A stretch of DNA of 64,000 nucleotides from DATEDA01 sp963789885 (GCA_963789885.1 CAWBNB010000033.1:358990-422989), one strand, 5' to 3'. Counted from the stretch's first letter, positions 16,460 through 27,291 are shown. Notes: generated by a model from the sequence alone, not told the origin. Made by a program: numbers and translations.

Positions 16460-17188
16460 ATGGCAACGAATTCGGACGCCGGGCGCAGGCGTGCGCGGGA
16501 CGCGCGCACCGCCGCGCGCGCGTCCAAGCCGTCGGTCGAGGGCATCCACGAGCGGGTGCTGAACGCGATCCTCGAGCACCGGCTGCGGCCGGGTATGCAG
16601 CTCGTGGAGGAGCGGCTCGCCGCGGTCTTCGGGGTCAGCCGCACCAAGATCAGGCACGCGCTCGCCAGATTGGCGCACGACGGCATCGTCACGGTCTTCC
16701 CGAACCGCGGCGCGTTCGTGTCCAGCCCGACCCGGGAGGAGGTGCACGACGTGTTCGAGGCGCGCCGGCTGATCGAGCCCGCGCTCGTGCGCCGGCTGGC
16801 GGGGAAGACGACCTCGGCGCTCGTCCGGCGCCTGCGCGATCACGTCAGGCACGAGAACGCCGCCCGAAAGAGCGGCGACCATCGGGCAGTCGTGCGGCTG
16901 ACGGGAGAGTTCCACCTCCTGCTCGCCGAGATGGCAGGCAACCGGGTGCTCCTGCGCACGATGCGCGAGGTCGAGCCGCTCACCGCGCTCGCGATCGTGC
17001 ATTACGAAGCGCCGGAAGCGCTGGCGTGCCCGGAGAACGAGCACGCTGCGCTCGCCGACGCGATCGAGTCGGGCGGCGCCGAGCGCGCCGCGAAGCTGAT
17101 GCTGGAGCACCTCGACCACGTCGAGGCCGCGCTCGACCTGACGCCGCCGGTCGAGACCGAAGGCGATCTCGAGGCGGCCTTCTCCTGA
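16460..17188 (+). CDS. GntR-family transcriptional regulator, FCD subfamily
   Basis: The protein is about 242 aa from the ATG at 16460. An upstream ATG at 16424 is in frame but would place 12 more residues over the likely operator. The N-terminal winged helix-turn-helix reads RVLNAILEHRLRPGMQLVEE and VFGVSRTKIRHALARLAHDG. The C-terminal all-helical FCD domain includes DVFEARRLIEPALVRRLAG, HLLLAEMAGNRVL and ENEHAALADAIESG, whose His/Asp residues usually bind a metal and a carboxylate effector. It is divergent from the TRAP/amidohydrolase run and 10 bases upstream of the racemase gene, so it probably represses both until its ligand appears. Confidence 0.88.
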   Translation: MATNSDAGRRRARDARTAARASKPSVEGIHERVLNAILEHRLRPGMQLVEERLAAVFGVSRTKIRHALARLAHDGIVTVFPNRGAFVSSPTREEVHDVFEARRLIEPALVRRLAGKTTSALVRRLRDHVRHENAARKSGDHRAVVRLTGEFHLLLAEMAGNRVLLRTMREVEPLTALAIVHYEAPEALACPENEHAALADAIESGGAERAAKLMLEHLDHVEAALDLTPPVETEGDLEAAFS

Positions 17189-17198
17189 GCGTGACCCG

Positions 17199-17954
17199 AT
17201 GCGCATCCTCGTCGTCAACTCGAACACCTCCGACGTCGTGACCGGGAAGGTCGCCGCGGCCGCCCGCGCGGCCGCGTCGCCGGGAACCGAGATCGTCGCC
17301 GTCACCGGAACGTTCGGCGCGCGCGTGATCGGCACGCGCAGCGAGCACGCGATCGCCGAGCACTCGACGATCGCGCTCGTCGCGAAGCACGCGCACCGGC
17401 TGCGACGCGGTGGTGATCGGCGTGTCCTACGACACCGGCCTGCGCGGCGCGCGCGAGCTGCTGGACATTCCGGTCGTCGGGATGACCGAGGCGGGGCTGC
17501 TCACCGCCTGCATGCTCGGCGGGCGGATCGGCGTGATCGTGTTCGGCCGGCGGGTCCTGCCGATGTACCAGGAGCTCGTCGCCGGGTACGGCCTCGGCGG
17601 ACGCATCGCCGGCTGGCGGGTGATCGAAAGCACCGCCGCGTACCAGCGCGGCGACCATCCGGAGCTCGATCGCGAGCTCACCGCGACCGCGAACGATCTC
17701 GTGCAGCGCGACTTCGCGGAGACCGTGCTGCTCACCGGCGCGGTGATGGCTGGCGTGCCGGCGCGGCTGCAGGGCGGGGTGCCGGTGCCCGCTCGTCGAC
17801 GGCCTCGTGTGCGGCGTGCGCCAGGCGGAGCTGCTCGCGCGCCTCGGCATCCCGAAGCCGCGCACCGGAAGCTACGCAGCGCCGGCCGGTCGCGAGCTCG
17901 TGGACGTCGACCCGGCGATCGCGCGCGCGATTCGGCGCGCGGGCAGGGACGTGA
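17199..17954 (+). CDS. Asp/Glu/hydantoin racemase family protein without catalytic cysteines; frameshifted
   Basis: The protein resembles allantoin/hydantoin racemases: MRILVVNSNTSDVVTGKVA, GCDAVVIGVSYDTGL, ELLDIPVVGMTEAGLLTACML and VPLVDGLVCGVRQAELL. The reading changes frame near 17397 (extra C) and near 17789 (extra C). A third shift before 17951 would bring it to the TGA at 17952-17954, overlapping the GTG of the next gene. Both catalytic Cys positions are replaced: the ACFGDPGL site reads GVSYDTGL and the LGCAGM site reads LTGAVM. It may be a ligand-binding or non-racemase member. Co-directional with the GntR gene. Confidence 0.72.
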   Translation: MRILVVNSNTSDVVTGKVAAAARAAASPGTEIVAVTGTFGARVIGTRSEHAIAEHSTIALVAKHAHRLRRGGDRRVLRHRPARRARAAGHSGRRDDRGGAAHRLHARRADRRDRVRPAGPADVPGARRRVRPRRTHRRLAGDRKHRRVPARRPSGARSRAHRDRERSRAARLRGDRAAHRRGDGWRAGAAAGRGAGARSSTASCAACARRSCSRASASRSRAPEATQRRPVASSWTSTRRSRARFGARAGT

Positions 17955-18845
17955 TCCGCGGGAGAACGCGGCTGCTGCGCACGCACGGCCGGTTCGGCTA
18001 CGCCGCCGATCGTCGGCCGGCGGAGTTCGAGTGGCCGGAGGGCAAGCGGCTCGCGCTCTACGTCGCGCTCAATCTCGAGCACTACGCGTTCGGCGAAGGG
18101 CTCATCGAGGAACTCGTGCCGGGGGGCGGCCAGCCTGACGTCCTCAATCACTCGTGGCGCGAGTACGGCAACCGCGTCGGGGCGTGGCGCCTCGCTCAGC
18201 TCTTCGAGCGAGCTGCGGCTGCCGGCGACCGTGCTCGTCAACTCCGATCTGTACGACGCACGCCCCGAGCTCGTCGGCGCGTTCCGCTCGCGCGGCGACG
18301 AGATCGCGGCGCATGGCCGGACCAATTCGGAGCGGCAGAGCGACCTCGCGGAGGAAGGTGAACGGCGCCTGATCGCCGACGCGACCGAGACGATCGCACG
18401 CCACGAAGGCCGCCGGCCCGCGGGCTGGCTCGGACCGTGGATCGCCGAGACGCACCTCACGCCCGATCTCCTGCACGAGGCCGGCTACGAGTACGTGCTC
18501 GACTGGTGCGCCGACGATCAGCCGGTCTGGCTCGCGACCCGCGGCGGCCGGATTCTCGCGGTGCCGTATCCGCAGGAGCTCAACGACTCGAGCGCGATCG
18601 TCGGGCGCCGCGTCGGCGCCGCCGAGTTCGCCGACATGATCGTCGACCAGTTCGACGAGATGCTGGAGCAGTCCAGCGGCGAGCCGCTGGTGATGGGAAT
18701 CGCCCTGCACGCCTACATCGTCGGCCAGCCGTTCCGGCTGCGCCATCTCCGCCGCGCGCTCGAGCACGTCGCGAGCCGCCGCGACGCGATCTGGCTCACG
18801 ACGGCGGGGGCGATCGCTCGCCAGTTCGCCGCGGTGAGCGGCTGA
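17951..18845 (+). CDS. Polysaccharide-deacetylase-fold protein, PuuE/allantoinase-like; one frameshift
   Basis: A GTG at 17951 opens a reading that includes LRTHGRFGYAADRRPAEF, WPEGKRLALYVALNLEHYAF and PDVLNHSWREYGNRVGAWRL. After a +1 shift near 18200 it continues as ELRLPATVLVNSDLYDARPE, ARHEGRRPAGWLGPWIAE and PLVMGIALHAYIVGQPFRL. The Asn-Leu-Glu-His stretch, the HSWREYGNRVG loop and the late LHAYIVGQPFRL are typical of PuuE-like metal-independent allantoinases and related cyclic-amide hydrolases. A cytoplasmic ring-opening role on allantoin or a similar imide is inferred. The missing stop of the upstream racemase leaves a small chance of a true fusion. Confidence 0.75.
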
Positions 18846-18853
18846 CGAGCCGC

Positions 18854-19101
18854 CTACTCGGGTCGATAGTCGCCGGCGGCGACGACCCGCACCGGAAAGC
18901 CGTCGACCTCCCCGGGAGGGCCAGCGCGCTGCGGTCCGCACCGGCGCGGACGTGAACGCGCAGGATGACGCCCCCGGGACCCGCCCCTGCGGTACTGCGC
19001 TCGCGGCCGATGTCGATCAACCGAACGTCGGGGTTCGCCAGTAGCCGCCCTTCGAGCGTCGCGCGGGCCCTCCGCGCCCGTGCGTCGATCGGATCCGTCA
19101 T
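18854..19101 (-). CDS. Small conserved-looking hypothetical protein, one frameshift
   Basis: From the ATG at 19101 the protein reads MTDPIDARARRARATLEGRL, then LANPDVRLIDIGRE and GGVILRVHVRAG. After a -1 shift in a G-run near 18920 it ends EVDGFPVRVVAAGDYRPE and a stop at 18854. The total is about 82 aa. The balanced end after correction suggests a real gene. I do not recognise the family. It is the last gene of the minus-strand gcl-to-puuD run and meets the plus-strand deacetylase gene tail to tail, 8 bases apart. Confidence 0.55.
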
Positions 19102-19198
19102 GGCTCAGGCGAGGTCGACGCCGAGTGCGTCGAGCACGCGGCCGATGTCCATCCCCAGGGTGCGCGGGCAGCGGCTTCCAGCTCCGCTTTGGCCTGCG

Positions 19199-20408
19199 CT
19201 ACTTCACGTTCGCGCCGTCGGCGAGCCATCTTGCGAGGAGCGCGCGCTCTTCGTCGGTCATCTTGGTGAGATTGCCGATCGGCATCGCCTGCGTCGCGAC
19301 GGTCTGCTGATGGATGCGCGGCGCCGCGGCCCGCACCTGTTCCGGCGTGTCGAACATCGACACCGCCGGGTGGTTGCACGAAACCGGCGAAGGTCGGCTT
19401 CTCCGAATGGCAGACTGCGCAGCGCTCCTTGATGATCGGCTGGACCTGCGCGAACCCGATCGCCTTCTCCGCCGCGGCGGTCGCGCCGGTCGCGGCGGGC
19501 TTCGGAGCCATCGCGATCGCGAGACCGAGCAGCAGCACGGTCGCCACCGCCGGCAGCGCGATCAGGTTCTTGCCCACGTGGCGCAGCACGAAGTACTGGC
19601 GGATCAGCGCGTCCGACCAGCAGGAACACCGCGAGGATCGCCCAGTCGTATTTGCTCCCGTAGGTCATCGGGTAGTGGTTGCTGATCATGATGAACAGCA
19701 CCGGCAGCGTGAAGTAGGTGTTGTGCACGCTGCGCTGCTTGCCGATGATGCCCGGCGTCGGGTCGGGGTCCTTGCCGGCGCGGATCTCGGCCACCATCTG
19801 CTTCTGCCCGGGGATGATCTGGAAGAAGACGTTCCAGACCATGATCGTGCCGATCAGCGCGCCGACGTGGATGTAGGCGGCGCGCCCGCCGAACACCTGG
19901 GCGTAGCCCCAGGCCGCCGCGACCAGCAGCACGTAGATCACGATCGACAGCGCGAGCTCGTGCTTGATGATCGCGGCACAGGGAGTCGTAGACGATCCAG
20001 CCGACGACGAGCGAGCCGGCCGAGATGCCGATCGCCGCCGGACCGAGAGGTCCATCACGGACCGGTCGATGAGGTACGCGTTCGCGCCGTACCAGTAGAC
20101 GATCGCGAGGAGCGCCATGCCGGAGAGCCAGGTCGTGTACGCCTCCCACTTGGACCAGTGCAGGTCCTCGCTGAGCGGCTCGCCCTTCGGGCCGACGAGA
20201 AACTTCTGGCTGACGTAGAAGCCGCCGCCGTGCACCGCCCAGAGCTCGCCGGACACGCCGCGCTTCGCGTCCGCCGGGTTGCTTCGGCGGCTTGAGCGAC
20301 ATGTCGAGCATCACGAAGTACAGCGAGGCGCCGATCCAGGCGATGCCGGCGACGAAGTGCAGCCAGCGGACGCCGAGGTTCAGCCAGTCGACGATGTAGC
20401 TTCTCCAC
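19199..20408 (-). CDS. puuD: Membrane urate oxidase PuuD with C-terminal cytochrome c domain; several frameshifts
   Basis: Pieces in alternating frames join to a typical PuuD (about 400 aa). They are YIVDWLNLGVRWLHFVAGIA, MLDMSLKPP, ELWAVHGGGFYVSQKFLVG, LHWSKWEAYTTWLSGMALL, IPGQKQMVAEIRAGKDPDP, GIIGKQRSVHNTYFTLPVLF and a terminal heme site CAVCHSEKP with an axial-Met region QAMPIGNLTKMT. The enzyme oxidises urate at the membrane and passes electrons to its own cytochrome c. Shifts lie near 20403, 20280, 20040, 19980, 19615, 19375 and are mostly extra bases (for example GTC-G-GACGCG). The likely start is GTG at 20408. That many shifts in one gene point to low-quality consensus rather than decay. 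Confidence 0.78.
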
Positions 20409-20461
20409 GGTGCGTGCCTCTCTCTGTGCGGCCGGCGTGCGCGGGCACCGCGCCGAGAGCG

Positions 20462-20833
20462 TTACCCGAGCGTGACTTCGACCGTGTCCCCGTCGCGCAC
20501 GGTCGCGAGCTTGCGCGGATCGCCTTCGAACTTGCCGAGGACGTTGACCTTGGTGACGAGCCGGCACTCGTCGCCGCGCGAGACCGGCGTCGGGCCGTAG
20601 GGGAGGGCGAGCGACGAGCCCTGCACCCAGAAGCACACCGTGCCGGGATCGACGACCTCGCGCGCGTCCGGCTCGAGCTTCGCGCTGACCGGCAGCGAGA
20701 AGTACACCTCCTCGCCCCACGTGTTCGCGCGCGACTTCGCCGGCAGCGCGGCGACGAGCGCCTTCGCGGTCGGCGTGTCGGCGAGGCTCGCGATCAGCTC
20801 GCCTTTCGGCCACTTCACCCGGATCTTCGTCAT
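20462..20833 (-). CDS. Cyclophilin-like domain protein
   Basis: The 123-aa protein reads MTKIRVKWPKGELIASLADT at the start, then WGEEVYFSLPVSAKLEPD, GTVCFWVQGSSLALPYGPTP and VNVLGKFEGDPRKLATVRDG. The text matches the bacterial cyclophilin-like beta-barrel family, often placed beside amidohydrolases and hydantoin-type genes. No isomerase activity is established for it. The ATG overlaps the stop of the M20 peptidase gene (ATGA, 20830-20833), so it is translated with it and may act on the same substrate or stabilise the enzyme. Confidence 0.7.
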   Translation of the reverse strand: MTKIRVKWPKGELIASLADTPTAKALVAALPAKSRANTWGEEVYFSLPVSAKLEPDAREVVDPGTVCFWVQGSSLALPYGPTPVSRGDECRLVTKVNVLGKFEGDPRKLATVRDGDTVEVTLG

Positions 20834-22099
20834 GCCTTCCCTCCGAGCAGATCGACGAACGTGCGGGCCACGACCTCGGTCGCCTTGTACAGGTCGTCCA
20901 GCCGGAGGTTTTCGTCGGCGCGATGCCCGTTCGCCTCTTCGAGCGTCCGCGGGCCGGCGCCGTAGAGCACGGTGGGGACGCCGGCCTCGCTGTAGTGGCG
21001 CGCGTCGGTGTAGAGCGGCACGCCGTGCGGCTTCACCTCGACGCCGAAGATCTCGCGCGCGTGCCGGCTGATCGACTCGACGAGACGCTCCTGCCCGGGA
21101 CGCGGCACGAACGGCTGCGCGAAGAGGATGCGCCGGATGTTCACGCGGATGCCGGGCTGCTTGCGCACCGACTGCTCGATGAGCGCGCGGATGAAGCGTT
21201 CCGCCGCGCCCGGGATCTCGTCGGGGATGATGCGCCGATCGAGGCGGAACACCACCCGGTCGGGCACGACATTGGTGTTGATGCCGCCAGAGATCAGCCC
21301 GACCACCATCGTCGGGCTGCCGATGCCCGGCGTCGCCGATTCGAGCGCGAACAGCGCCTTCCGGTACGCGTAGAGGTCGTTGAGGATCTCGGCCGCCGCT
21401 TCGAGCGCGTCGTGGCCTTTCTCCGGCTCGGCGGCGTGCCCGCTCTTGCCGAGCACTTCGACCTCCAGGTGCAGGCAGCCGTTGTGGGCGATCGTCACGC
21501 CGTAGGAGAACCCCGCGGATAGCGCGAAGTCGGGCTTCGAGATGCCCTGCTCGAGGAGCCACTTCGGCCCGATCGCGCCGCCGGCCTCCTCGTCGTAGGT
21601 GAAGTGCAGCTCGATCGTGCCGTTCAGTTTTGCGTTGCCGCTTGCGGCCGCGGCCTTGAGCGCAGCGAGCGCATATGCGTACGTGGCGAAGTCGGACTTC
21701 GAGACGGCGACCCCGCGGCCGTACATGCAGCCGTTCCGGATCTCGGCGCCGTAGGGGTCGGCGCTCCACCCGAGGCCGGGCGGCACCACGTCCCCGTGCG
21801 CGTTGCAGGCGATCGTCGGGCCGCCGTCCCTTTCACCACCCCGGCCGAAGCGCTCGCGGACGACGAGGTTCGTGCACGAGACCATGCCGTTGGCCTTCAC
21901 GAGCTCGTCGGGCACCGGGTGCTTCTCGACCTTGAAGCCGAGGCCCTGCGAGGAGCTCGGCCGCCCGCTCGGCGTGGCGGCGGCAGTCGCCGGGCGGGTT
22001 GTCGGAGGGCACCTTCACCAGCTCGGCGAGAAACGCGGCTTCCGCCTTCTGCTGGGCGGCGAGGAACTCGCGGATCTTCGTATGGACGGCGTCGGTCAT
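20830..22099 (-). CDS. M20 family metallopeptidase (ArgE/DapE/ACY1-like); one frameshift
   Basis: The start at 22099 gives MTDAVHTKIREFLAAQQKAE and KVPSDNPPGDCRRHAERAAE. After a +1 shift near 21945 (extra G) the rest is LGFKVEKHPVPDELVKANGM, CNAHGDVVPPGLGWSADPYG (first metal His/Asp), HFTYDEEAGGAIGPKWLLEQ (catalytic and metal Glu) and a late YTDARHYSEAGVPTVLYGAG. These zinc-site motifs are typical of dizinc deacylases and dipeptidases. Length after correction is about 422 aa. The start overlaps the preceding M20 gene by 4 bases. A role in hydrolysing an N-acyl or N-carbamoyl intermediate is inferred from position. Confidence 0.85.
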
Positions 22100-23334
22100 T
22101 TCGGCCTGAAGTTCTCGATGAAGCGCAGGAATACGCGCGCCCCGGTTTCGGCGTCGGCCAGCGTGATCGCTTCGGCCGGGTTGTGGCTGATGCCCTTCGC
22201 GCAGCGGACGAAGAGCATCCCGATGTCGGCGAGGTCGATCATCGCCATGCCGTCGTGGCCGGCCCCGCTCGGGAGCTTCCGCACCGGCAGGCGCTCGGCG
22301 GCGATCGCCGCCCCGATCTGCTCCTGGAGCCAGCCGGCGCAGGGCGCGACGGCGCCCTCGTGCGTCTTCGTCGCCGTGATCGAAACGCTGCGGCGCTCGC
22401 CGATCGCGCGGAGCTCGGCGAGCACGTCGGCGACGGCTGCGAGCCGCTCCGGGTCGCGCGGGGAACGGATGTCGATCGTGAACCGGACCTTTCCGGGGAC
22501 GACGTTCACAGCGCCGGGCAGCGTCTCGAGCTTGCCGACGGTCCCTACCAGCTCCGGCACCGCCGCGCAGCGGCGCTCGATCGCAAGCACGCATTCCGCC
22601 GCCGCGACGAGCGCGTCCTGGCGGAGATTCATCGGGACGGTGCCGGCGTGGCCCGCCATCCCGTCCACCTCGACCGCGAAGCGCGTGGCACCGTTGATCG
22701 CGGTGACTACGCCGACCGGCAGCCCCTCCGCCTCGAGCACCGGCCCCTGCTCGATGTGGAGCTCGGCGTAGGCGAGCACCTCGTTGCGGCGATGCGCGGC
22801 CTCGGCGATCCGCGACGGGTCGAGCCCGAACCGCCGCATCGCCTCGCGCATCGACACGCCGTCCTTGTCCACCGCGTCCAGCACCTCCGGCTTGAACGTG
22901 CCGGCGGCAGCGCGGCTGCCGAGCAGCGTGGCGTTGAACCGGACGCCTTCCTCGTCGGCGAAGCCGATCACCTCGATCGCGAACGCGAGGCGCTGCCCGC
23001 GCGCGTGCAGCGTCCGGACGCACTCGATCCCGGCGATGACGCCGAGCATCCCGTCGTACTTGCCGGCGTCGCGCACGGTGTCGAGGTGCGAGCCGAGCAC
23101 GAGCGCGGGCAGGCCCGGCCGTTCGCCCTCGTAGCGGCCGACGCAGTTGCCGGCGGCGTCGAGGCGCGCGCTCATCCCCGCCTCGCGCATCCAGCCGAGC
23201 ACCAGCTCGTTCGCGCGGCGCTGCTCGTCCGACAGGTACACGCGCGTGAGGCCGCCCGGCATCTCGGAGAGCTTCGCGAGCGCCTCGCACTGGTCCCAGA
23301 CCCGCTGCGCGGAGGGTTGGACCGGCTCGGTCAT
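22096..23334 (-). CDS. M20-family Zn-dependent hydrolase (allantoate amidohydrolase / N-carbamoyl-L-amino acid hydrolase type)
   Basis: The 412-aa protein has the hydantoinase/carbamoylase-type M20 motifs: GSHLDTVRDAGKYDGMLGVI (metal His and bridging Asp), EVIGFADEEGVRFNATLLGS (catalytic and metal Glu), AELHIEQGPVLE, INGATRFAVEVDGMAGHAGT, and SGAGHDGMAMIDLADIGMLF near the end (last metal His). Such enzymes hydrolyse allantoate to ureidoglycine, or N-carbamoyl amino acids to amino acids, in the cytoplasm. Allantoate fits the glyoxylate genes around it. The ATG at 23334 overlaps the glycerate kinase stop (ATGA). Confidence 0.87.
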   Translation of the reverse strand: MTEPVQPSAQRVWDQCEALAKLSEMPGGLTRVYLSDEQRRANELVLGWMREAGMSARLDAAGNCVGRYEGERPGLPALVLGSHLDTVRDAGKYDGMLGVIAGIECVRTLHARGQRLAFAIEVIGFADEEGVRFNATLLGSRAAAGTFKPEVLDAVDKDGVSMREAMRRFGLDPSRIAEAAHRRNEVLAYAELHIEQGPVLEAEGLPVGVVTAINGATRFAVEVDGMAGHAGTVPMNLRQDALVAAAECVLAIERRCAAVPELVGTVGKLETLPGAVNVVPGKVRFTIDIRSPRDPERLAAVADVLAELRAIGERRSVSITATKTHEGAVAPCAGWLQEQIGAAIAAERLPVRKLPSGAGHDGMAMIDLADIGMLFVRCAKGISHNPAEAITLADAETGARVFLRFIENFRPK

Positions 23335-24662
23335 GTCGCACCTCCCTGCGGCCGGTAGGGCGCGCGTGCCTCGGGCCTGACGAGGATCGCGCGGAAGTCG
23401 TTGACGTTGGTCCGCGTGGGACCGGTCACGACGAGGTCGTCGAGCGCCGCGAAGAAGCCGTAGCCGTCGTTCGCCGCGAGCCGGTGCTTGGCGTTCACGT
23501 GCTGCGCGGCCGCGCGGGCGAGCGAGTCCGGCGCAAGGAGGGCGCCGGCGTTGTCCTCGGAGCCGTCGATGCCGTCGGTGTCGGCGGCGAGCGCGGCGAT
23601 GCCGGGGTGGCCGTCGAGCGCGACCGCGAGCGCGAGCAGGAACTCGGCGTTGCGTCCGCCGCGTCCGCCGCCGCGCACCGTCACGGTGGTCTCGCCGCCG
23701 GAGAGCAGCACGCAGGGCGGCTGGGCAATCGATCCGAACTGCCCGCCGAAGCGCGCGACCTGGCGAACGATGCCCGCGTGGACCGCGGCGACGTCGCGCG
23801 CCTCGCCCTCGATCGAGTCGCCGAGGATCACCGGCGCGACGCCGGCCGCGCGCGCCACGTCGGCGGCGGCACGCAGCGCGTCCTGCGCGGTGGCGAGCAT
23901 GATCACTTCGTTCCGCGCGAATCGCGGATCGCCCGGCTTCGGCGTTTCGTCCTTCGCGGCGCGCAGGTGCTCGACCACGGCGTGCGGCTCGTCGATCCCG
24001 TACTTCGCGAGGACGGCGAGCGCGTCGGCGAAGGTGGTGGGATCGGGAACGGTCGGGCCCGAGGCGATCACCGACGGATCGTCCCCGGGGACGTCGGAGA
24101 TCGCGAGCGTGACGACGCGCGCGGGCGCGGCCGCCGCGGCGAGACGGCCGCCCTTGATCGCCGACAGGTGCTTGCGCACGCAGTTCATCTCGGTGATGTT
24201 CGCGCCCGACTTGAGCAGCGCGCGGTTGACCGCCTGCTTGTCCTCGAGCGTGAGGCCCTCCGCCGGCGCGGCGAGCAGCGCGGAGCCGCCGCCGGAGATG
24301 AGGCAGAGGACGAGGTCGTCGGGGCCGAGCCCCTTCACCGCATCGAGGATGCGGGCCGCGGCCCGGCGTCCGGCCGCGTCGGGCACCGGATGCGCCGCTT
24401 CGACGACCTCGATCCGCTCGCACGGCACGCCGTGGCCGTAGCGGGTGACGACCAGACCGGAGAGGGTCCCGCGCCAGCTTTTCGCCACCGTGTCCTCGAC
24501 CGCCTTCGCCATCGCCGCGCCGGCCTTGCCGCCGCCGACGACGATCGTGCGACCGCGCGGCGGCGCGGGCAGGCGCGGCGGCAGGCATTTCGCCGCCGAC
24601 ACGGCCGCCACCGCGGCGTCGAAGAGCCGCCGCAGCAGTTCGCGATCCGCGGCCGCGGACAT
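23331..24662 (-). CDS. Glycerate 2-kinase (MOFRL/GckA type)
   Basis: The 443-aa protein has TIVVGGGKAGAAMAKAVED at the N-terminus, VVEAAHPVPDAAGRRAAARI, the glycine-rich CLISGGGSALLAAPAEGLTL, ALLKSGANITEMNCVRKHLS and SDVPGDDPSVIASGPTVPDP, with a C-terminal MOFRL-like part (LLSGGETTVTVRG, AADTDGIDGSEDNAGALL). It phosphorylates glycerate to 2-phosphoglycerate, completing the glyoxylate-carboligase route. It overlaps the M20 hydrolase by 4 bases and lies 6 bases after hyi. A single ATP-dependent kinase and no visible tartronate-semialdehyde reductase in the window is notable; that step may be encoded elsewhere. Confidence 0.9.
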   Translation of the reverse strand: MSAAADRELLRRLFDAAVAAVSAAKCLPPRLPAPPRGRTIVVGGGKAGAAMAKAVEDTVAKSWRGTLSGLVVTRYGHGVPCERIEVVEAAHPVPDAAGRRAAARILDAVKGLGPDDLVLCLISGGGSALLAAPAEGLTLEDKQAVNRALLKSGANITEMNCVRKHLSAIKGGRLAAAAAPARVVTLAISDVPGDDPSVIASGPTVPDPTTFADALAVLAKYGIDEPHAVVEHLRAAKDETPKPGDPRFARNEVIMLATAQDALRAAADVARAAGVAPVILGDSIEGEARDVAAVHAGIVRQVARFGGQFGSIAQPPCVLLSGGETTVTVRGGGRGGRNAEFLLALAVALDGHPGIAALAADTDGIDGSEDNAGALLAPDSLARAAAQHVNAKHRLAANDGYGFFAALDDLVVTGPTRTNVNDFRAILVRPEARAPYRPQGGAT

Positions 24663-24668
24663 CGGGTC

Positions 24669-25445
24669 CTACAGCCGGCCCTTCAACCAGCCCAAGCCCT
24701 CGACGGTCGTCGTCTTCGGCTTGTACTCGCAGCCGATCCAGCCCTGGTAGCCGATGCGATCGATCCAGTCGAACAGGAACGGATAGTTGATCTCGCCGGT
24801 GCCGGGCTCGTTGCGGCCCGGGTTGTCGGCGAGCTGGAGGTGGCCAATGCGCGCGAGGTTCTCCTGCATTCCACGCGCGAGGTCGCCCTCCATGATCTGC
24901 ATGTGATAGATGTCGTACTGGATGAAGAGATTGGGCGAGCCGACCGCCTCGATCAGCGCCACCGCCTGCTGCGTCCGGTTGAGATAGAAGCCCGGCATGT
25001 CGCGGGTGTTGATCGGCTCCATCACGAGCCTGATGCCGGCCGCGGCGAGCTTCGAGGCGGCGAAGCGCAGGTTCGCCACGAAGGTCGCGCGCAACTTCTC
25101 CTCGGCGACGCCCTGCGGGGCGATGCCGGCGAGGCAGTTCACCTGCTTGCAGCCGAGCGCGGTCGCATACTCGATCGCCTTGCCGACGCCGTCCTGGAAC
25201 TCGCCGACCCGATCCGGGTGGCAGGCGATCCCGCGCTCGCCCTTCGCCCAGTCGCCCGCCGGCAGGTTGTGCAGAACCTGCGCGAGCTTGTGCTTGTCCA
25301 GCCGCTCGCGCAACTGCGCCGGCGGGTACGCGTAGGGGAAGAGGTACTCGACACCCTTGAAGCCCGTCCTCGCGGCGGCCTCGAACCGGTCGAGGAAATC
25401 GACCTCGTTGTACAGCATCGTCAGGTTGGCGCAGAACTTCGGCAT
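24669..25445 (-). CDS. hyi: Hydroxypyruvate isomerase
   Basis: The 258-aa TIM-barrel protein reads MPKFCANLTMLYNEVDFLDR, RTGFKGVEYLFPYAYPPAQL, EPINTRDMPGFYLNRTQQAV (metal-binding Glu), QYDIYHMQIMEGDL, GHLQLADNPGRNEPGTGEIN and GYQGWIGCEYKPKTTTVEGL. This pattern and length match Hyi, which interconverts hydroxypyruvate and tartronate semialdehyde. It sits 15 bases after gcl, the usual order, and 6 bases before the glycerate kinase. Cytoplasmic. Confidence 0.95.
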   Translation of the reverse strand: MPKFCANLTMLYNEVDFLDRFEAAARTGFKGVEYLFPYAYPPAQLRERLDKHKLAQVLHNLPAGDWAKGERGIACHPDRVGEFQDGVGKAIEYATALGCKQVNCLAGIAPQGVAEEKLRATFVANLRFAASKLAAAGIRLVMEPINTRDMPGFYLNRTQQAVALIEAVGSPNLFIQYDIYHMQIMEGDLARGMQENLARIGHLQLADNPGRNEPGTGEINYPFLFDWIDRIGYQGWIGCEYKPKTTTVEGLGWLKGRL

Positions 25446-25460
25446 GTATCGACCCCCTCT

Positions 25461-27239
<1,779 letters not shown>

Positions 27240-27256
27240 GGCGATCCTCCTCGGTT

Positions 27257-27273
27257 ATTTCGTATACCGGAAT
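27257..27273 (-). promoter_or_regulatory. Operator-like element 1 of gcl
   Basis: The sequence ATTTCGTATACCGGAAT is an imperfect palindrome with a GTATAC core. It shares 13 of 17 bases, including both six-base flanks ATTTCG and CGGAAT, with element 2 at 27333-27349. It lies just downstream of the predicted transcription start, 18 bases upstream of the start codon. This shape is common for IclR- or GntR-type operators. The cognate regulator is not evident in the window. Confidence 0.6.
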
Positions 27274-27291
27274 TGATTTGCGACAGACGAA

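Noticed and set aside
17951..18845. Natural racemase-deacetylase fusion protein
   Set aside because: The junction is in one frame only because of nearby indels; a GTG/TGA overlap at 17951-17954 fits two coupled genes better.
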